From Larix kaempferi (Eukaryota > Streptophyta > Pinopsida > Pinales > Pinaceae), in contig BSBM01000425.1 of assembly GCA_027924585.1 (NCBI GenBank), positions 62,001 through 126,000 of the forward strand: a DNA stretch of 64,000 nt, given 5' to 3'. Below the pieces are notes generated by a model that was given only the letters and a program-made list of their open reading frames with translations, did not search any database and had not been told where the DNA came from. The position numbers and the translations under genes were made by a program. This document shows, in pieces, positions 58,254-64,000 of this stretch; within the stretch, counting starts at the first letter, position 1; every line of letters begins with the position of its first letter.

Positions 58254-60374
58254 GATGCCCCCTAATGTATGAGGTCAGAGGGAGTACGGGAAACGATGGC
58301 CGAAATGCATTATAAATAATAATAAAGAGTTGAATCATGGAGGAATGGAGAAACCAAGAATCATAGGCTCAAATGAAGTACCTGAAAGCAAAGGCAAAGT
58401 CAGACAAACTTATCCATGGGGTAACTGTCCATGTTCAAATGGTGGAACATGATCTCCAAGAGGATACAATAATGATCCAAGATACTGATGCATATATCAT
58501 GGCCACTAAAATACAAGCGTGGATCCATGAGGAACATAAGTGTAAACATAGCCACAGAAATACAAGGTGGATCTATGTCAAAACTGGAGAACATAGCCAT
58601 AGAGAACAAGCTGGATCTATGTCTCATCACGAGCCAAAAAGAGTGTGGCTCAGTCTTGCGCAACTTGGGTGATAACATAAATGAGGTGATGCTATCGAGG
58701 ATCCCAAGGTCTTCATCCAAAAACAACCCAAGGTACAAACCTATCCATGCGAATAAATGAGCTGTTGTCGAACATGGGAGGTATCGTTTGATTACCGGTC
58801 ATTGATGTATACCGTTAACAAACGCGAGGGTGTCCACCAATAATGAAAATGGAACCCAAGGTACCTAGTACATTCAAGCAAGTGCGAATAGATGGTCTTG
58901 CCGTCGAACACTTGAAGAATCCATCGGATAGGAGACATTGATGTATTCCCATCTATCCAATAGCGAGGGAAACTGCCACTAATGACTGCAATCCCCAAGG
59001 TACTAACCGAAACTCTAAACTTCATTCCCAGAGCACAATGAGTTGAAGTCGATGGGAAGAAGTCCGTTGGAAAGGAGGCCTTAATGCATCCTCCATCATC
59101 CAACACGAGGGACACTCAACAGGTATGAGCTGATTTGAAGTAGGACTGAACACATGATGAAACAGACGGACACCAAGGAATGGCCGACACATGAGGTCAA
59201 GGCAACTGCAGAATGGCCGACACAGGTTATATCCTTGAACAGTGAGCACGACACAAGAGTGACTTAGGCAGCTTGGAACACAAAGGGACCACGATGCAAG
59301 TCTACAATGTAGGAGACATTAACAGATTCTCCATATGAGTGGAAGACTAACCAAATGGAGGAGTAGGAACTCTGAGATCAAGTTTACCCTAAGGCCAATG
59401 CTAGAACCCAACTTGTTTGATAGACTCAAAACAGGTGCTTTGTTCAAGGAAATAGTTGACTTGCTGCCATCATATTGAAAGATATTTTGACATTCTTCCC
59501 TTCCCTTTCCTTTGTAATTTTTTAACGAGCTTGACAAAGAACTAAAGCATGCTTGACGGTATTTTCATATTTAAGGAGTCTGAAAAACCTAGAAGAAAAC
59601 TCCATACACCTATCCGTGGATTTTATATCGAGCCTGGATTGGTCTGTGCTCGGCGGTGTTTTCTTGCTTATAGAGTTGAAAAACTTAAACAGTCCTCTAT
59701 ACACTTATCCGTGGATTTTATATCGAGCCCGGATTGGTATGTGCTCGCTTGGTGTTTTCACATTTCGAGAGTCTGAAAACCCTAAAGACGACTCCAAAGG
59801 TCCTTTTTCGTAAAGTTAGTCTCCTTCCTCGAAAAAGTGTAAAATGATGGAAGAAGAACTCTTCTAGCGCATACAAGAGTATACCTAGAGTATACCTTTT
59901 CCGTAAATTATCCACCAAGGCCCGGAAAAGGGGTAATTCTATACCTAAGTGGATGTCAGTTCAGTTATTTTAACGAGCCCGAAAAGACAACTATGCTCGG
60001 CAAACTTTTCCTATTTAAGGAGTCTGAAAAGGGCTTAAAAGAACTCCATAGGGATCTTTTCCATAAAGGTTTAACGAGTCGGGAAAAGTAAACTCATGAC
60101 CTCCTTACTGTTTTTAACGAGCTCAAAGGAGATAGGAAAATGCTCACAACTTCCTTACTGTTTTTAACGAGCTCGAAGTGAAGATGAAAGAAATGCTCAT
60201 AACCTACTTACTGTTTTTAACGAGCTCGAAGTGAAGGTAGAAGAATGCTCGTAGCCTCCTTACTGTTTTTAACGAGCTCGAAGGAAAGGTGGAAGACTGC
60301 TCGTAACCTACTTACTATTTTTAACGAGCTCGAAGTGAAGGCAGAAGAATGCTCGAAATGGGAAGAGACGAGTG
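58254..60374 (-). other. PPT and 3' region, unit D
   Basis: PPT at about 58257-58266. Same repeat mosaic as in unit A. Confidence 0.75.
60098..60356 (-). repeat. ~55-60-bp tandem repeat, 5 units (unit D)
   Basis: Same five units as in the other copies. Confidence 0.88.
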
Positions 60375-63304
60375 TCAGTGACATGCAAAACTAGCTCCAA
60401 GCGCATGGAACAAAGCTATGCCTAATGCAAGGAACATGGGCAAGATAAGGACACTCAGGGTGTGTCTCCTCCAGGTAAAAGGTGTCAAATTGAAAAGGCA
60501 AAATGATACAGGGCTTAGCGGAAATGAGATCAGAGATGGAGGCTTATACAACGGGCTAAAAGCATGGAAGCCGGCTTCAGGCTCATTAGCGCAAGCGGGA
60601 TCATAATAGATGCATATGCAATTTGAACACAAAGATGGGAGCCTTATCAGGGATGGCCAGAAATATGTGAGGAAGAAAGATATGAGGCTTCTTCTCAAAG
60701 TCATGGTAAATCTAAAAAGGCTCCCGATCCTATGAGAAAAACTCAGCATGGGCACCAGAATGGCATAAGGGTGCTGACTAGGGTGACCCATGTTAGGTAG
60801 GCTCTGCTGTCGGACTGGTGCACAATGCATAAAGAGATGGCTAACACACCAATATCCAACAGGTTCGACCCTATGGCGAATTCGGATGGCAAAAGGTTCA
60901 AATGCAACATAACAGCGGGGAAGCCTAAACCTATATGCAAGGTTCCGAATATACCTGACATGGTTGCACAAGGTGTCGAAAAGGACCAGTAAGCAAGTAT
61001 ACATCCAGCTAAGAATCCTGTCTCCAAGAAACATTAGTACCGGGATCATATCTAAAACATATGTAAAGGAAGACCCGATACAAGTCACTGTGGTAGAAAT
61101 ACTTTCAACTTCACTATCATCAACAGCAGGCATAAACAAAGCAGAGTTTTCGAATGAAGACTCTATGGTGTCCAAGCCCGAGGACTTACAATCAACAAGA
61201 TCAAATTCAGGATGAAGATCAAAGTTGAAGGACATGATGGAATCTGCAGAAACAAATTCATGATCACGGGAGTTGAAAATTCTAGAAGCAGAATCAAACT
61301 CAGCAGGAACACCGATTTGCGGATCTATAGGAAAGTCCAAAGACTCAACAGTAGGAAGATCAAACTTTAAGGTCAAACCGGGGCTGGACATAACTGCGAC
61401 TGGATCAACATCCAAGTGAATGGAAGACTGTACTATAGACTCTAGGAAAACTTCATCGGAAGGAAGTATATCATCCCAGATAGAATACATATCTAAACAT
61501 TCAGATGGAGGTGTCACTTGGTCAAAAGCTGGGACCAAGTCCCGAGAAGGTAAGCATGAACTCAGAGACTTCTTCTCAGTAGCAGTTGAACTCAAGGAAC
61601 AATATGCCACATGAGGCGCATGTGACATAGTAGTGCCTAATGACGAGGGATCAGACTGGTCTACAGATGGGTAATAAGGAGGATCAACGAATGCAAGTTG
61701 GTCGATGGTGACAATGTTTTCGTTATGAGGGAAATGCATCACACGAAAAAGCGTAGACACCACAGCATGCATAGCATAAACGTAATCACGCCTGAGGATC
61801 ATATCAAAGTCCATAGGGTCCTTTAGAACCATAAAATCAACTAAGACTGTTTTTCCACCCAAGGTAACAGGTGCCTGACGGAGGAATCCGATCGGTTCAC
61901 TAGGTCTTCTATCGAAGGTCAACGGCCAATTAGCAGCTGGAAAAACATTAGGGAATCCCAAATCTCTCCAAGCATAAGCGGATAAGATACTAACAGAAGC
62001 ACCTTCATCAACAATACATCGATCAACCGTATGGTTCCAGATATCAACCTTTATCTGAAAAGGTGTCGAAGAAGGAAGACGAGGCTTGGCTAGACTATTC
62101 CAATCAAAGGAAACAATCCTAGGGCTTGGTAGGGGTTCACATGGCACAGATGAAGTGCCCCCTTTTTCAGGAACATCCAAACTGGTAATGCAGAAGACTT
62201 CAGTAGTAGGTGCATCAATCTCTGAAGGACTGATGGGATCGGTCGAAGATTGCATCGATTCAATCACTTCACTCTCCGAAGGAAGAGTGGGGTCGACCAA
62301 AGATTGCATTGGTTCAACCACTTTATCAACCAAAGGTTGATCTGGCTGCAGGGAATCTATAGACAACTCAGGAACAGAGGTTCCTTCAGACATGGACCAC
62401 ACTCTTCGTACCTCTGGAATGGCAGGGCATCGGTGAGTAAGGTGATCTCCCTTACAAAGTTTGCAAGGGAACTTTGGTTTCCGTCCTATAGGTTTAGACT
62501 CCTTTACAACGTCAGTACTCTCAGCATGACTAGCATTGGCTGACAGCTTGCCCCCAGCATGACTCACAGAGGCTGGTTGCTCAGAAGCAGAAGACTTTTG
62601 AACTAAGGACCACACTTTTTGCACTTCTGGAAGTACAGGGCACAAGTAAGTAAGGTGGTCTCCCTCGCAAATCTTACAAGGGAAATTAAGCTTCTGTTTG
62701 TTGGGTTTGTCGACAATGTCAACTCCCTCAGCATGACTTGTAGTGGCTGATCTGGTATCTCCAGTATGACTCACAGGAACTGGTGACTTGTCATTAATAT
62801 GACTAGCAGTGATCAATGACGTGTCCTCAACATGACTGACAGTGGTTGAAGACAAGCTTTCAGTATGATTTTCAGTGACTAAAAGTTTTCTCCCAGCATG
62901 ACCTCCAGAGGCTGGGTGGGTGCCCCCTGCATGATCTGCAGAGGCAGGGTGCTTGCCCCCTTGTTTTGGCATCTTATTCCTATTCTTCCCCCGTCTATTC
63001 CTTTTAGACTGCCGTTACTAGTATTGCTACTTTCACCACATGAGGTAGAAGGAGGAGGAGAAGATGTTACTGGCAAAGGAGGCACAGGGTTCTGATGCTC
63101 TTGATTTGAGGTGCTCACAAAAGAAGCGTCAGGAGCAAGCAAGGCATTCGGAGTGGAAAACAACCAAACCGGCAGCCCAATAGTGAATCCAGGAAGATTC
63201 AGAGTAGCCATTAAGGGAGCACCAATGTTTCCAATGAATGGAACAGCACAAGGATCCCCCGGAACAGGGGTACCTTGATTGGCACTCGCCGGAATGCTAG
63301 ACAT
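60375..63304 (-). pseudogene. Gag/protease-like ORF, unit D (1-bp deletion)
   Basis: 2930 bp instead of 2931. One base is missing near 63011 (GACTGCCGTTAC against GACTGCTGGTTAC on the + strand), about codon 98. This shifts the frame and ends the first part after 141 codons. The rest, from about 62972 with basic stretch, zinc knuckles and protease-like domain, is open for 865 codons and could in principle start at its own Met. Confidence 0.88.
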
Positions 63305-64000
63305 AGTTTCTCGCTCAAATGAACAAGAAGTTCCCTAAGGCAAACTAAAAACAAGTAGCACAAAGAGCACACCACTAAAAAAAGGTCCTAAGTAAATCAA
63401 ACCAGGCAAACAGATGCCTTCCGGAGAAGAGTCTGGGATGATGAGGGCCCAGAACAGATCAACGAAGGATGAAGGACAGTTACCCGGGGTCCACAATACA
63501 ATGACTAAGGGTGCAAGCGCTGGAATCACCCAACCGCCCTCCCAAAGACCTGCAAGGGATTTCCTCCCACGTCTGTCCTAGGTACAGCAGATATACCCTC
63601 CGCTGTCACCTGTGTATGAACCTAGAGTCTGATACTAAGGATACCACAACACCGAAAACTCCTGGGGGAACAGTCACCGGTCAAATCAGAAAGCGTGGGC
63701 AGGGTAGCTAAGCCCGAAACTCGAAAGAGTCCCCAATACGCAATCCGATCCTGGCGTATGCTCGAACAGAAAGTAGGAGGGGTATTCCCACAAACTGATC
63801 TCACATTGACCTACTGCATATGCTCCCAGGCAAATTTTGAGTGAGGTGGGTTTGCCTAATGATAGTCTCACTACGATTTTTGTGCAATGTGTGATCTTGG
63901 GTGGTTTAAGGTGTTTTAAACCCAAGATCCTAACCAAAACTAGTTGGTGTAGTGTAGCCTAGAAAAGAAAATGTTGCTAGTTCATTTTATTAGAGTTCAT
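63305..64000 (-). other. Leader, unit D (cut by window end)
   Basis: Collinear with the other leaders as far as visible; hairpin at 63893-63929. PBS and next LTR would lie beyond the window, near 65357. Confidence 0.7.

Larger units (their letters stand above)
32723..64000 (-). mobile_element. Head-to-tail tandem array of a non-autonomous gypsy-type LTR element
   Basis: The same 8158-8159-bp unit repeats without spacer. LTR starts are at 32723, 40882, 49040 and 57199; the fourth unit runs off the window. Each unit is one 1055-bp LTR plus ~7.1 kb of internal sequence, so consecutive units share one LTR between them. On the - strand the order is LTR, PBS, leader, one 976-codon ORF, repeat-rich 3' region, PPT, LTR. 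RT, RNase H and integrase are absent, so it is non-autonomous. The tRNA-Arg-like PBS and tandem repeats in the 3' region point to the Ogre/Tat group. The left edge is exactly an LTR end next to the C/T satellite. The right end and target duplication lie outside the window. Confidence 0.92.

Noticed and set aside
32723-64000. Several independent insertions of the same element
   Set aside because: Single shared LTRs and absence of flanking or target sequence between units do not fit separate insertions.
1-64000. CRISPR-like array, bacterial operons, rRNA or tRNA genes
   Set aside because: Repeats are satellites and LTR elements; no spacer-repeat pattern, no bacterial gene organisation and no rRNA or tRNA sequence recognised.

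Overview
The window is nuclear DNA of a land plant, almost certainly a repeat-rich, non-genic (heterochromatin-like) part of a large genome. The evidence is Ty3/gypsy polyprotein domains of plant Tat type, plant-style LTRs (5'-TG...CA-3') with TATA boxes, and a plant-type primer-binding site. I cannot name the species; a gymnosperm would fit but is not shown. I see no ordinary host gene, rRNA, tRNA or CRISPR array.

Layout. (1) 1-10169 and 28005-32722 are one old, degenerate, nearly G-free C/T satellite. Four sub-modules recur in a fixed order. (2) This satellite is split by one 17.8-kb Tat-like gypsy element on the + strand (10170-28004). Its LTRs are very large (5304 and 5337 bp), and each carries the remains of a ~2.7-kb open reading frame for a coiled-coil-rich protein, bracketed by two TATA boxes. 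Between the LTRs lie a PBS, gag, and a pol ordered PR - archaeal-type RNase H - RT - RNase H - INT. The element is dead: it has many nonsense codons, a gag frameshift, and YLND in place of the RT YxDD box. (3) From 32723 to the window end is a head-to-tail array of a different, non-autonomous element on the - strand. The unit is [1055-bp LTR + ~7.1-kb internal region], period 8158-8159 bp, with three full units and most of a fourth, neighbouring units sharing single LTRs. Each unit has a PBS, a ~2-kb leader, one 976-codon ORF (two zinc knuckles plus a retropepsin-like domain, no RT/RNase H/INT), a ~2.1-kb 3' region full of short tandem repeats, and a polypurine tract.

How it works together. 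The array element makes only a Gag/protease-like protein, so it would need RT and integrase from an autonomous relative. The + strand element is not an obvious helper, because its PBS differs and its pol is inactive. Only the third unit (49040-57198) keeps the 976-codon ORF open; the others are each broken by a different single mutation. The unit at the left edge carries many private variants while the inner units resemble each other, as expected of a homogenising tandem array rather than independent insertions.

Most worth following up: the LTR-encoded ORF with two promoters, the tandem LTR-internal array (rolling-circle or unequal-exchange product), and the ordered C/T satellite.
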